Shown here: positions 26,404-36,544 of the stretch, in pieces | Numbering within the stretch: position 1 is the first letter of the stretch | Layout of the letters: every line of letters starts with the position of its first letter | NCBI RefSeq assembly: GCF_002067135.1 | Contig: NZ_CP020105.1 | Location: 682,001-746,000 of the forward strand | Source of the DNA: Spirosoma rigui | GTDB lineage: Bacteria > Bacteroidota > Bacteroidia > Cytophagales > Spirosomataceae | Direction: 5' to 3' | DNA: 64,000 nucleotides | Made by a program: the position numbers and the translations under genes | The notes under the pieces: generated by a model | What the model was told of the DNA's origin: nothing | Database searches by the model: none | The model's input: the letters and a program-made list of their open reading frames with translations, nothing else

Positions 26404-28451
26404 TTATCGTTTGGTGGCTACGCGAATCAGGATCAGCGCCAGCCCCACGAAGGCTAGCGCTCCGAGCACCATATAACCCCCTTCGCCCAGCGCACCAGCC
26501 AGCGCTGGCTCGAGTGTGATGGACGTCAGCGCATTATAAATACCATCATTCACCGACAAAAGTGCGACGGCAACTCCCGCCAGGGCACCCCCGGCTACCA
26601 GCCCCGTTGCAAACAGGTTCCCCCGACCCAAGTCCGCATCCTCTTCGACCGTACCGCGCCGTTTGGCGTTGGCATCGACAATGTATTTGACCAGACCACC
26701 GGCAAAAATGGGCAGCGTTGTGGACAGCGGCAGGTATAGTCCAACCGCAAACGCCAGCGCACTAACACCTACCAGCTCGAAGACGAAAGCAATGAATGCA
26801 CCCACTAATACGAACTGCCAGTCGAGGTTGAACGACAGCAGCCCCTTGATGAGCGTTGCCATCAGTGTTCCCTGCGGAGCCGGAAACTTATCGGAGCCAA
26901 TGGCATGCGTAATACCCTGGGCCAGCAGATCGGGCGTGGGTGTATCGAGTACTTTCACCGTGGCACCCACCACCAGCGACGAAACGACAACGCCGATGAA
27001 CAACGCCATTTGCTGGTACTTGGGTGTTGCCCCGATAAGGTAGCCCGTCTTCAAATCCTGCGACGTAGCCCCGGCGTTTGCCGCAGCTACGCAGATCATA
27101 CTACCGACCACCAGCACCGCCGGCTCGTACACTTTGCCCGTTAAACCAAAGGCAATGAAAACGAGTGAGGTCCCCATAATTGTCGCAATTGTCATCCCCG
27201 ATACGGGCGACGACGACGAGCCGATCAGCCCGACAATGCGGCTGGCTACCGTTACGAAGAAAAAACCAAACACAATAACGAGGATAGCAATCAGTAGCTT
27301 CGTCAGCATCGAATCGCCGGGGATTTGCGGCAGCAGTACCATCAGGCCTACCAGTATGGCACTGCCTATGACCACGATCTTAACTGAAAGATCCTGCTCG
27401 GTCCGGGGAACACGGGTCAGAGCGGTCTGATTCGGAGTTGTGCTGCCCGCGCCGGCGAAACTCTGCCGGAACGACGATATGATAGTCGGGATGGTTTTGA
27501 TCAGGGTCATAAATCCACCTGCCGTTACTGCACCGGCCCCAATCTGGCGGATATAGGCGCGGTAGATAGCCGCTGCCGTATCGGCGAAGGTGTGCGTGGC
27601 GGGGTTCCAGCCACCGGGTCCGCCCGCCGTTTGCAGGTTAGCGAGGTAGCCAAGTTTCTGAAGCTGGAGCGCAATGGTATCGCCCGGCACAACCGATGCC
27701 AGCAGCGGAATCAGCCCCAGCCACGCCAGAATCCCCCCCCTACCAGCACGGCCGAGATACGAAAACCGATGATATAACCCACCCCGAGGTATTCCGGAGT
27801 TATCTCCCCGGCCACCTGCGCCGATGGGAAGTAGCGGTTTGTTTGTTTCGTGGCCCAGACCGGCACCTCGGCAATAACGTGTAGCACTTTTTGCAGCACG
27901 GCGTAGAGCAGGGCAATACCGAGTCCCTGATAAGCCGTTTTGGCAAAGTCACCACCCCGCTCCCCGGCAATCAGCACCGACGCACAGGCTGTCCCCTCCG
28001 GGTAGGGCAAGGTATCATGTTCCTGCACGATAAGGGACCGACGCAGCGGTATCATCATGAGCGTACCTACCAATCCACCAAGAATAGCGAGCGTCAGGAT
28101 AGTCCAGTAATTGAAGAAGTCAGCGCTGACACCGTCTGTCAGGAATAAAAAGCCCGGCATCGTAAACACCACCCCCGATGCGATACTCTCACCCGCCGAG
28201 CCGGTTGTCTGGATAATGTTGTTTTCGAGAATGGTCGTGTTCAAAAACCGGCGTCCCAGCGAAATAGCCAGTACCGCAATGGGTATCGACGCCGACACCG
28301 ACAAACCGGCTTTCAGCGAGAGGTAAACCGTAGCCGCTCCAAACAGCACGCCAAATACCGCACCAGTAATAATAGCTTTGAGCGTGAACTCCGCCGGCGA
28401 CTCGGAAGCGGGAACGAACGGTTTATGAACCGGGGTAGCGTTGGGGACCAT
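26404..28451 (-). pseudogene. OPT family oligopeptide transporter, broken by a one-base frameshift
   Basis: Two abutting frames encode one protein. The first (28451 down to about 27740) covers the N-terminal 240 residues: FTLKAIITGAVFGVLFGAATVYLSL, LPYPEGTACASVL. The second (from about 27733 to 26404) continues with LAWLGLIPLLASVVPGDT and several membrane helices. The break is at a run of eight C (27733-27740, G on the coding strand); one more G restores VGGGILAWLGLIP and a continuous ORF of about 682 residues, the normal OPT length. Either a real mutation in a homopolymer or a sequencing error. No other stop or gap is seen, which favours an error or a very recent event. Confidence 0.88.
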
Positions 28452-28504
28452 GTTGATTGAATTTGGCCCAAAAGAAAGGAAAAATCGGCATCAATCGAAA
28501 AGGC

Positions 28505-28536
28505 TTGACAATGTGCGCGGTTTACGCGTATGTTTG
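28505..28536 (+). promoter_or_regulatory. Promoter of the tRNA-Gly gene
   Basis: TTG at 28505 (within TTGACA) and TATGTTTG at 28529-28536 match the Bacteroidota -33/-7 pair with 21 bp between. The tRNA starts 20 bp further on. Confidence 0.65.
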
Positions 28537-28556
28537 TTCTACCAAAGTATACTAAA

Positions 28557-28632
28557 GCGGGAGTAGCTCAGTTGGTAGAGCGGCAGCTTCCCAAGCTGCA
28601 GGCCGTGGGTTCGAGACCCATTTCCCGCTCCA
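28557..28632 (+). tRNA. tRNA-Gly (anticodon CCC)
   Basis: 76 nt with encoded CCA. Acceptor GCGGGAG pairs with TTCCCGC (one G-T). D-arm GCTCAGTTGGTAGAGC. Anticodon stem GCAGC/GCTGC encloses loop TTCCCAA, giving anticodon CCC. The T-arm is GTGGG TTCGAGA CCCAT (one wobble/mismatch at the end). Confidence 0.95.
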
Positions 28633-28653
28633 TGATTCCGTGTTCACCGTCAG

Positions 28654-28689
28654 GCACTTACGACAACAGTCGTGAGTGCTTTTCTCGTT
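28654..28689 (+). terminator. Terminator after tRNA-Gly
   Basis: Stem GCACTTACGAC/GTCGTGAGTGC (one mismatch) with loop AACA, followed by TTTTCTCGTTTT. Confidence 0.8.
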
Positions 28690-29017
28690 TTAGAGATTCT
28701 TGTTTCCCCCTTTGCCCAAATAAAATCGACATAGTATTTCAGGATCGATTCACGCCCCCCTGTCATTCGGGGTACTACGTCTATTAACCTGATCCGTTTA
28801 GTACCCGCCTGATTGTCGTTCACATGACTGGCGTAAACTCCCATTGCATTAAACCTAGGGCTTCTAACCCATGACTTGTTTCGCCGGCAGGAGTACCAGA
28901 CCCGTTACGACCACTCGTCTGGCTGACGCCCATATCTATTGTCGGATTCAACCCCGTACCTTGTATATTACAATCGTTAACCAAGGCTAAGCGGTAGCAA
29001 CCTACGGCCCTTTCGGT
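28690..29017. other. Intergenic stretch with a possible decayed reverse-strand coding remnant
   Basis: No intact gene. On the minus strand an open frame through about 28820-29000 reads LNPTIDMGVSQTSG and GTPAGETSHGLEAL, then meets a stop. It has no start signal and no recognised domain; it may be the end of a lost gene or chance. Confidence 0.25.
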
Positions 29018-29998
29018 ATGAGATTCATCTTCACCGCGACACCCGAATTTGACTTCATGACGTACTTTGCCCGTCACATACAGGCTACGGTACACAATGG
29101 TCTGCTGACCATACCCGAATCTTTAGGACAGGGTTACCTACGGAAGTTAGCATTCGGGCCAGACTTTAAAATAACGATTCACCGATACCTGCTCAAGGAA
29201 GATCTTGTGCTGGAACGCAATACGTCCGGTCTGGGTAATGATCTGATCACCGTTTTCTTTTATAGCAACGAGCAAGCTCTCCAGATCGCTTATAACGAAG
29301 ACAACCAGGTACTGTTTTCCCAGCGCGACGAGTCAGCGATCCAGGTCACCTCCAACGATCTTAGTTCAACCATTCGTTTTCCCGCGCACCAGCAAATTCA
29401 CTACGTGGTAGTGGCCCTGACGCCAGCGCGATTAACTGAGCTGCTGGCCGTCAATGAACCTAATTCGGTTCTTCGGACCATTACCCGTAGCGGTAGTTCT
29501 TTTCTCTTCTTTGAACGCATGGCTGCCGAGTCCAAGCTACTCCTGAAGAACATGGCCGCCGTGGACATGCACAACCCCATGAGCCATTTCTACATGCACA
29601 TTAAAGTACAGGAACTGCTTTATCTGGTTTTTCATAAACTGTCTTTACGCGAAAGCGCTGCCCATCAGACGATGAATAGCGCCGACGCGGAACGGCTTTT
29701 GTATATCCGCAACGAAGTTATCAGCGACCTAAGCGTGCCGCCGGTACTTCGCGAACTGGCACAGGTGGCCGCCATGAGCGAAACCAAACTCAAACAGCTT
29801 TTCAAGCAAACATTTGGTACTACGATCTACACCTATTTCCAGCAAGCGAGAATGGAAGAAGCGGCATTCCTCCTTAAACAAGGCAGGCATTCTGTTAGCG
29901 AGGTAGGCTATGAACTGGGCTTTTCGAACTTAAGCCACTTCAGCCGACTTTTCGAAAAGCACTATGGCCTAAACCCGAAGCGATACTCCTACTCCTAG
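29018..29998 (+). CDS. AraC family transcriptional regulator
   Basis: 326 residues. An N-terminal effector-like region (about 1-215) has no recognised motif. The C-terminal double helix-turn-helix (about 225-326) contains LRELAQVAAMSETKLKQLFKQTFG and VGYELGFSNLSHFSRLFEKHYG, the second being the AraC signature. The ATG at 29018 is used; the ATG at 29057 is possible. The effector is unknown. Adjacent stress/redox genes may be its targets (inference). Confidence 0.9.
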   Translation: MRFIFTATPEFDFMTYFARHIQATVHNGLLTIPESLGQGYLRKLAFGPDFKITIHRYLLKEDLVLERNTSGLGNDLITVFFYSNEQALQIAYNEDNQVLFSQRDESAIQVTSNDLSSTIRFPAHQQIHYVVVALTPARLTELLAVNEPNSVLRTITRSGSSFLFFERMAAESKLLLKNMAAVDMHNPMSHFYMHIKVQELLYLVFHKLSLRESAAHQTMNSADAERLLYIRNEVISDLSVPPVLRELAQVAAMSETKLKQLFKQTFGTTIYTYFQQARMEEAAFLLKQGRHSVSEVGYELGFSNLSHFSRLFEKHYGLNPKRYSYS

Positions 29999-30006
29999 TG
30001 CGCTCG

Positions 30007-30504
30007 TTACCCCAAATAATTGGGGGGATATACATGCTGGCCGTGCTTTCCGGCGATAGCCTGTAGCTGCCTGATGGTCGCTGCATCAAAATGGGGTACC
30101 GGCAGAAACTGTCCGGCTGCAACAGGCTGGCCGATTTCCTCAAGGAACGTTTCCAGACCAGCCGGTACTACGGTGCACAGCAAATGGGCTGTTTGCCCAG
30201 TCTTATTGGTAAAACCATGTACCACGCCCCCCCTAGGAATGTTGATAAATGATCCTTTCGTCGCGGTGTAGTTGCCAAATTCCGATTTGACCTCGATTTC
30301 ACCGTCAATCACATAGAAGGACTCTTCAAAGGCTGCATGGGCATGTGGTCCGGGTCCACCGCCGGGAGGAATCAGCATATCAATGGTGGCGAAAGCACCC
30401 GCCGTATCTTTTCCGCCCACCAGGACCCGGTAGGTATCACCAACGACAGAGATACTTTGCCCCGCTTCAGGAGCCATCATGAACGGTTTTTTATGATTTT
30501 CCAT
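30007..30504 (-). CDS. Cupin domain protein
   Basis: 165 residues from the ATG at 30504 (MENHKKPFMMAPEAG). Longer in-frame starts up to 30816 exist but read as non-coding upstream sequence. The cupin motif GPHAHAAFEESFYVIDGEIEV carries the His/Glu metal ligands and the second motif is RGGVVHGFTN. A single-domain small-molecule enzyme or binding protein; no substrate can be named. Convergent with the AraC gene (8 bp apart) and divergent from the OYE gene. Confidence 0.85.
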   Translation of the reverse strand: MENHKKPFMMAPEAGQSISVVGDTYRVLVGGKDTAGAFATIDMLIPPGGGPGPHAHAAFEESFYVIDGEIEVKSEFGNYTATKGSFINIPRGGVVHGFTNKTGQTAHLLCTVVPAGLETFLEEIGQPVAAGQFLPVPHFDAATIRQLQAIAGKHGQHVYPPNYLG

Positions 30505-30949
30505 ACGAGTTGATTTTTTAGTACGCCACAAATTTCGGGGGGTGCTCCGCTGGAAACTATTCCGATAAGACAGCAAATCAGTCCGATCGGACAAACCAGC
30601 TCGTATAATCCACAGCCCTGTCTGATCATGACGTAGCGAATGTTCACCCATAGGCGCAGACCCTGAGAAAAAGGCACGCTGTCGTCCCGAGGGACAAGGC
30701 ATCTTTGCCGAAACCAGGTTTCGGACTAAACCAAGCTGATCGCTCCAGCACTTGCTCCTCGTCATTAAAAGACTGCATCGATGCACTGGTCCCTTGGTGA
30801 TCTGGCTACGATCCATCTTGATTCATACCGGCCAGATGCTGTCTGGGCTAACTGTCCCCGTCGGATTCGACTATTTTTCCGGCTTTTTGCGCTATTTACC
30901 CTCCTTTAGCCAGCCCAACTTTGCGGTGTCGAAACTAAAACACACAGCA
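30505..30949. promoter_or_regulatory. Divergent control region between cupin and OYE genes
   Basis: No gene seen. CAACTTTG at 30916-30923 is a near match to the TAnnTTTG -7 element, 27 bp before the OYE ATG. Confidence 0.35.
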
Positions 30950-32035
30950 ATGAAAAAATTAGTAATGCCTTTTTCGCAAGGTGCGCTTCGGTTAAAAAAC
31001 CACGTTGTTATGGCCCCGATGACCCGCAGCCGGGCGCTGGACAATTTACCCAATGAATTGATGGCTACTTATTACAGGCAGCGTTCCGGCGCGGGTCTGA
31101 TCGTAACCGAAGGGACATCACCCAGCCCCGAGGGATTGGGCTACCCCCGCATTCCAGGCATTTTTTCTGAAGCGCAGGTTGAGGGCTGGAAAGCCGTAAC
31201 GGCAGGTGTACACGAAGACGGTTCCCGTATATTCCTTCAGTTGATGCACACCGGCAGGATCGCCCATATTGCGAATCTGCCAGAGGGCTACCGACCGGTG
31301 GGCGTTTCTGCCATCAAAGCGGCCGGCGAGATTTTTACCGACACCGCGGGTTTGCAGGAGCATTCTGTACCGGTAGCGCTGGATACAGAAGGCATAGCCA
31401 GAGTGATCAGTGATTACGTTCAGGCGGCCCGGAACGCTGTTCGGGCTGGTTTCGACGGGGTAGAACTTCACGGTGCCAACGGCTACCTGCTAGAGCAATC
31501 GTTAAATCCCCATGTCAACAACCGCACGGACCACTATGGTGGAAGTATTGACAATCGGTGCCGCTTGACCCTCGAAATCGTTGGCAGGATAGCCGGGGCC
31601 ATCGGCGCCGACAAGGTGGGTTTACGTCTATCACCCTATTCTCTGCTGAGCGATATGCCAGCGTACGACGAAGAAACGGTTCATCAGACCTATGCCTACC
31701 TCAGTGGCGAATTAAACCGTCTGGGTATTGCCTATCTCCATATTTCCGACAGCCCGTCAATACCGCAGAAAACGCATCAGGCAATCCGCAGTGCCTTTTC
31801 CAGTACGCTGATCTACTGCAATGGATTAACCGCAGCAACAGCTGAAGCCAAACTGCAGGACGGTTCGGCCGATCTGGTGGCCTTTGGCCGAAGCTTTCTG
31901 GCCAACCCCGACTTCATGAAACGGATCGAAAAAAAAGGCCCTTTCAATGAGGTAGACTATACAACCTTGTATGCGCCCGGTGCAGACGGGTACATCGACT
32001 ATCCGGTACTGGATGAGTTGCCTCAACTCGTGTAG
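30950..32035 (+). CDS. Alkene reductase (Old Yellow Enzyme family)
   Basis: FMN enzyme that reduces activated C=C bonds with NAD(P)H. 361 residues from MKKLVMPFSQGALRLKNHVV at 30950; upstream in-frame starts add a non-conserved leader. TIM-barrel motifs: VVMAPMTRSRA, FLQLMHTGRIAH, DGVELHGANGYLLEQSLNP and NNRTDHYGGSIDNRCR, with VAFGRSFLANPDF near the end. This matches the NemA/OYE type. A quinone oxidoreductase follows by 75 bp, pointing to electrophile detoxification. Confidence 0.94.
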   Translation: MKKLVMPFSQGALRLKNHVVMAPMTRSRALDNLPNELMATYYRQRSGAGLIVTEGTSPSPEGLGYPRIPGIFSEAQVEGWKAVTAGVHEDGSRIFLQLMHTGRIAHIANLPEGYRPVGVSAIKAAGEIFTDTAGLQEHSVPVALDTEGIARVISDYVQAARNAVRAGFDGVELHGANGYLLEQSLNPHVNNRTDHYGGSIDNRCRLTLEIVGRIAGAIGADKVGLRLSPYSLLSDMPAYDEETVHQTYAYLSGELNRLGIAYLHISDSPSIPQKTHQAIRSAFSSTLIYCNGLTAATAEAKLQDGSADLVAFGRSFLANPDFMKRIEKKGPFNEVDYTTLYAPGADGYIDYPVLDELPQLV

Positions 32036-32110
32036 CCCACAATCCCAACCAAGACTCGTCACTTTTCACAATAACCAGGCCTTTCTTTCACTCTTAAAAC
32101 ACGCAACATC

Positions 32111-33052
32111 ATGAAAAAAGTACAGTATAACCAGTTTGGCGACGAAAGCGTACTGGATGTAGTTGAGCAGGCAGTGCCCGCTATCAAGAACGATCAGCTG
32201 CTGATCCGGGTAAAAGCGGTTTCCATTAATCCGCTGGACTGGAAAGTATATGGCGGAGAAATGACGTTGATGTCCGGGTCCAAATTCCCTAAATCGCTGG
32301 GTATCGATTTCTCGGGAATCGTTGAGCAAACCGGTAGCGCCGTTACGCGCTTCAAGGCGGGCGATGCGGTCATGGGCTTACTAGACGTATTTAAAGGCGG
32401 GGCCCTGGCCGAATACATCGCGGTCAGCCAGACCGATATTGCCCCAAAGCCGACCAACCTCTCGTTTGAGCAGGCAGCCGCCCTGCCCCTGACCGGGCTG
32501 TCTGCCCTGCAGATCATTGATCAGATGGCCTCCGTTGGCCCTAACCAGGATGTACTGATCAACGGGGCCACCGGCGGGGTTGGTGTATTTGCCGTGCAAC
32601 TCGCCAAAAAGCGCGGGGCCCGGGTCACAGCGGTCGTTGGCACGAAAGGTGTCGCTCAGGCCGCAAACGGGGGAGCCGATACCGTAATCGACTACACCAG
32701 GCAATCTGTTAACCATATGCACCAGTTGTTCGATGTGGTCATCGACCTATCCACCAAGCTTTCCTTTACAGAGGCAAAAAGTCTGATGAAGCCAAAGGCG
32801 GTCTTTGTCAGTACTCTTCCTTCGCCCGTAGCGCTCGTTTCCTCGTTCGTCAATAATATTTTTTCCGGTAAAAAACGGAAGATCCTGATTGTAAAACCAA
32901 CCGCTGAGGGACTCGCTACGTTATCGAAGCTGGCTGAAGCTGACCTACAGATTGTACTGAATAAAACATACCCCCTTAGTAATGTCAGGGAAGCCTACCG
33001 GGAAGCCCGTCGGGGCAACATCGTTGGAAAATCGGTGATTGTTCTTGACTGA
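32111..33052 (+). CDS. NADP-dependent quinone oxidoreductase-like protein (MDR)
   Basis: 313 residues, zinc-independent medium-chain reductase. GroES-like N-terminus with SINPLDWKVYGG, followed by DFSGIVEQTGSAV. The NADP motif is INGATGGVGVFAVQLAKKRG near residue 150. The catalytic-zinc Cys is absent. Likely acts on quinones or enones, in keeping with the OYE gene before it. Confidence 0.9.
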   Translation: MKKVQYNQFGDESVLDVVEQAVPAIKNDQLLIRVKAVSINPLDWKVYGGEMTLMSGSKFPKSLGIDFSGIVEQTGSAVTRFKAGDAVMGLLDVFKGGALAEYIAVSQTDIAPKPTNLSFEQAAALPLTGLSALQIIDQMASVGPNQDVLINGATGGVGVFAVQLAKKRGARVTAVVGTKGVAQAANGGADTVIDYTRQSVNHMHQLFDVVIDLSTKLSFTEAKSLMKPKAVFVSTLPSPVALVSSFVNNIFSGKKRKILIVKPTAEGLATLSKLAEADLQIVLNKTYPLSNVREAYREARRGNIVGKSVIVLD

Positions 33053-33274
33053 TGTCTGATTCCGCAGCCAGTCACTTGCCGCCGATACCGGCAGAAAACA
33101 CCATACCGGGTATAGTAGCTCTGGCATTCACGGACGTAGCCCGAATTACCCGACACCCCGCCCCAAACCCATAAAGTGACTTTTGTTGACGATGTAAGGC
33201 TTTTGTCCGTTATTGGCTATTTATTCAAACCCCAACCCTCGGGCTGGCGTTAGTAAAGAGAAAGCATTTACATC

Positions 33275-35845
33275 TTGGAAACTCACTCAACGGAAACGAA
33301 ATATCCATTCTTGAAAGGTGGTGGCGAAATGGGCAAGCTCACTCGCAACCAAAACTGGTCAACGACTTCGCTGGGTACACCCGACCAATGGCCTCAGAGT
33401 CTGCGCACAACCGTTAGCATCATTCTTAACTCCCGGTTTCCCATGTTCCTCTTTTGGGGACCCGAGTTACTTTGCTTTTACAATGATGCTTTCCGGCCCA
33501 GCCTGGGCAACGGCGGCAAACATCCCGACGCCCTGGGCAGACCCGCCATTGAGGTTTGGCCCGAGACCTGGGACACCATCAAACCACTCATCGATCAGGT
33601 GCTGGCGGGCGGTGACGCATCCTGGAATGAAGACCAGCTGTTGCCCATTTACCGCAACGGGCAACTGGAAGACGTTTACTGGACCTTTAGCTACAGCCCC
33701 GTCAGCGACGAATCGGGCGAGCCGGCGGGTGTTCTCGTTACGTGTAGCGAAAACACCAATAAAATTAAAAACATTAACCAGCTACGTATTTCCGAGCAGC
33801 GGTTTCAAAACCTGATGCGGGAAGCTTCGGTTGGGATCATCGTTTTGATCGGTGAGGAGTTGCGGGTAGACGTCGTCAACCGGGTCTACGCACAGCTGAT
33901 TGAGCGAAGTCGGGATGAACTCCTGAACAAACCGATTTTCAGCATAATCCCCGAGTCGGAAGAAGTATTCCGGCCCATTATTGAGCAAGTCCGGCAAACG
34001 GGTGACTCGCTTTACCTCTACGACCAGCCTTATTTTGTCAACGTTGGCAGCAACCGGAAAGAGGGATTTCTTAACCTGGTTTACCAGCCATACCGGGAAC
34101 TGAACGGTGAGATTTCTGGCGTTATGGTCCTCTGCCAGGATGTAACCGCCCAGGTTAAATCAAAGCAGCAGGTCAAGCGCAGTGAGGCCAAACTGAGGAG
34201 TCTGGTCGAGAGCGCCCCATTCCCGATTGGGGTCTATGTGGGCCCTGACATGGTTATCGAGTTCGCGAACCAATCCATCCTGGACGTGTGGGGTAAGGGG
34301 AATAACGTGATTGGGAAATCCTACGCGGCCATATTACCTGAACTGGCTACGCAGGAAATCTTCGATCAGCTGAGCAGCGTCTACACAACGGGTGTTGCCT
34401 TTCATGCCAACAACCAGCGGGTCGATATTGTCGTTGATGGTAAGTTGCAGCCCTATTACTTCAAGTACAGTTTCACACCCCTCTTCGATGAGACGGGTAA
34501 GGTGTATGGCGTAATGAACACGGGGGCCGAAGTAACGGATTTGGTCATGGCCCGCCAGCGCCAGACCGAGGCCGAAGAATCGCTGCGGGGCGCCATTGAA
34601 CTGGCCCAACTGGCCACCTGGAGTCTCGACATCAAAGCGCAGACGTTTACGTACTCGGAGCGGTTTATGCAGTGGCTGGGCTTCTCCGACGATACTAAAT
34701 CAATCGACGACGCTTTTGACCCCGTCCCCGAAACGCACCGCGTGGCCGTGGCCGATGCGGTGGCGGCTGCTGTCCGGCCGGGTTCATCAGGCCTTTACAA
34801 CAACGAACACCCCATCGTTAACCGGCTTACGGGCCAGCAGCGAATCATTCACGTTCATGCGCAGGTATCGTACAGCGTTACCGGCGAACCGCTGCTGCTG
34901 AGTGGAACAGCCCAGGACGTTACCGAGCAGCGCATGATCCAACTGACGTTGGAGCAGCAGGTGCAGCAGCGGACCGAGGAGTTGGCGGCAGCCAATGAAG
35001 AACTGGCGGCTACCAATGAGGAATTGGCCGCCACGAACGAAGAACTTGAGAGCAGCAACGAAGAATACGCAGCGATCAACGAAGAACTGACCGAATCGAC
35101 CGATTTACTGTTGCGTTCCAACGACAACCTGCAGCGTTTTGCGTACATCGCATCGCACGATCTACAGGAACCTCTGCGGAAAGTGCAGCAGTTCGGCGAT
35201 CTGCTCCGGGCGGGCTACGGCGACCAGCTAAGCGACGGAATTGAGTATCTGACCCGGATGCAGTCGGCCGCGAGCCGTATGTCTACGCTCATCAAAGATC
35301 TGCTCACGTTTTCCCGCATTGCCACCCGACAGGATGCGCATGAGCTGGTGTCACTGACCGAACTGGTCAGGCAGACTATCGACGACCTGGACCTGGTCAT
35401 CACAGAGTCGGGAGCCGTAGTCACGGTAGACCCACTACCAACCGTAGTGGGCGACGCGGGTCAGTTGAGCCAGCTGTTCACCAACCTGCTTTCCAATGGT
35501 CTTAAATTTCGCCGGACCGACGAGTTGGGCAAATTGGTCCCCCCTCAAATTCGGTTCTCCTCCCGGCTGGTTCTGGCTCACGAGTTGCCCCCTGGTGTGA
35601 AACCCACCCGCATGGCGTCGAAATACAACCGGATCGACGTTGCCGACAATGGAATTGGGTTCGACGAGAAATACCTCGACCGCATTTTCCAGGTATTTCA
35701 GCGGTTGCACGGCAAAAACGAATTTGCGGGAACCGGCATTGGTCTAGCTATCTGCGAGAAGGTTGTTGCTAACCACGGGGGAGCAATTACAGCGGCCAGT
35801 CAATTAGGAGAAGGAGCTACGTTCAGTGTTTATTTGCCAGTATAA
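33275..35845 (+). CDS. Multi-PAS sensor histidine kinase
   Basis: 856 residues from a TTG at 33275 (ETHSTETKYPFLKGGGEMG); the ATG at 33329 would lose the conserved YPFLKGGGEMG. It holds about four PAS-like domains (near 30-160, 170-295, 305-425, 435-560). A signalling helix of repeated (A/T)NEELAA heptads follows (about 570-610). The HisKA phospho-acceptor is in ASHDLQEPLRKV (His near 627). The HATPase has NLLSNGLKFR, DNGIGFDEKYLDRIF and GTGIGLAIC. No membrane segment is seen, so it is probably cytoplasmic. No response regulator is adjacent, making it an orphan. Confidence 0.93.
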   Translation: METHSTETKYPFLKGGGEMGKLTRNQNWSTTSLGTPDQWPQSLRTTVSIILNSRFPMFLFWGPELLCFYNDAFRPSLGNGGKHPDALGRPAIEVWPETWDTIKPLIDQVLAGGDASWNEDQLLPIYRNGQLEDVYWTFSYSPVSDESGEPAGVLVTCSENTNKIKNINQLRISEQRFQNLMREASVGIIVLIGEELRVDVVNRVYAQLIERSRDELLNKPIFSIIPESEEVFRPIIEQVRQTGDSLYLYDQPYFVNVGSNRKEGFLNLVYQPYRELNGEISGVMVLCQDVTAQVKSKQQVKRSEAKLRSLVESAPFPIGVYVGPDMVIEFANQSILDVWGKGNNVIGKSYAAILPELATQEIFDQLSSVYTTGVAFHANNQRVDIVVDGKLQPYYFKYSFTPLFDETGKVYGVMNTGAEVTDLVMARQRQTEAEESLRGAIELAQLATWSLDIKAQTFTYSERFMQWLGFSDDTKSIDDAFDPVPETHRVAVADAVAAAVRPGSSGLYNNEHPIVNRLTGQQRIIHVHAQVSYSVTGEPLLLSGTAQDVTEQRMIQLTLEQQVQQRTEELAAANEELAATNEELAATNEELESSNEEYAAINEELTESTDLLLRSNDNLQRFAYIASHDLQEPLRKVQQFGDLLRAGYGDQLSDGIEYLTRMQSAASRMSTLIKDLLTFSRIATRQDAHELVSLTELVRQTIDDLDLVITESGAVVTVDPLPTVVGDAGQLSQLFTNLLSNGLKFRRTDELGKLVPPQIRFSSRLVLAHELPPGVKPTRMASKYNRIDVADNGIGFDEKYLDRIFQVFQRLHGKNEFAGTGIGLAICEKVVANHGGAITAASQLGEGATFSVYLPV

Positions 35846-35905
35846 GGGGTATCAGTAGTGGATGGTATGTGCCAGTATGGGAGTTTCCCGGCCGGCCAGT
35901 CTGGT

Positions 35906-36127
35906 TTATTTAATACGCAGAAATCGCTTCATACACGAGTAGCAGACGAAATATTGGGTAGGTAGGTAGAACAGTAAGGTACGCACAACAATGGGCCGGG
36001 GTACCCGCTCAATGGCATGAGCGTGTTTGCAGTCAGGACAGCGGTCCCGAAAGGAAAGCCGGTAGAAAACGAGCACCAATAGGGTAGTCGCCAGTACGAG
36101 TGCGCCGGCCGTCAAGAATAGATTCAT
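35906..36127 (-). CDS. Small membrane protein with two CxxC pairs
   Basis: 73 residues from MNLFLTAGALVL at 36127; an in-frame ATG at 36175 would add 16 residues. One membrane helix is followed by RCPDCKHAHAIER and VCYSCMKRF, which could form a zinc ribbon. Conserved-looking but unrecognised; function unknown. Convergent with the histidine kinase. Confidence 0.6.
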   Translation of the reverse strand: MNLFLTAGALVLATTLLVLVFYRLSFRDRCPDCKHAHAIERVPRPIVVRTLLFYLPTQYFVCYSCMKRFLRIK

Positions 36128-36231
36128 AAGTCGTGTAGAATGAGGAGGTAACGCGCAAACATACCATTTTTTCATCCAGAAAAGTACACCAAAAGTTTAC
36201 TTAATTTCTTATTAATAAACTATTGCAATTC

Positions 36232-36267
36232 TGTCATACCGGATATAATTAAACGTAGCGTATGACA
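36232..36267. promoter_or_regulatory. Inverted repeat, possible operator
   Basis: TGTCATAC (36232-36239) and GTATGACA (36260-36267) are perfect inverses around an AT-rich 20-bp centre. It lies in the 417-bp gap between the two small membrane proteins; the rest of the gap shows no gene. Confidence 0.4.
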
Positions 36268-36544
36268 ATGATCTCGGTCATTTAGGCACTATTTACGCCC
36301 ACTATTTCTTGCTACTCCGCCGTTGGTTTACCCAGCCAGCGCCGAACCTTAGCCGGTCCGTTCGCTTATCTTTCTCCAATCGCCTTTCCACCTGTTTATC
36401 TATAGATTCAGGGTGACGCGTTTTACGAGTTTAAGTCAAAACAACAGTTGTTGATTCCTGCTCGCATGGACAATAGCCAGCCTTGGTGCGCTGGTGGGTC
36501 CGGAACAAACTGATAATAAGGACACCAGTAGTTGTTTACGTATC

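Noticed and set aside
30505-30816. Longer N-terminus for the cupin protein
   Set aside because: The extension is rich in Arg/Ser and unlike any cupin; it lies in the divergent promoter region.
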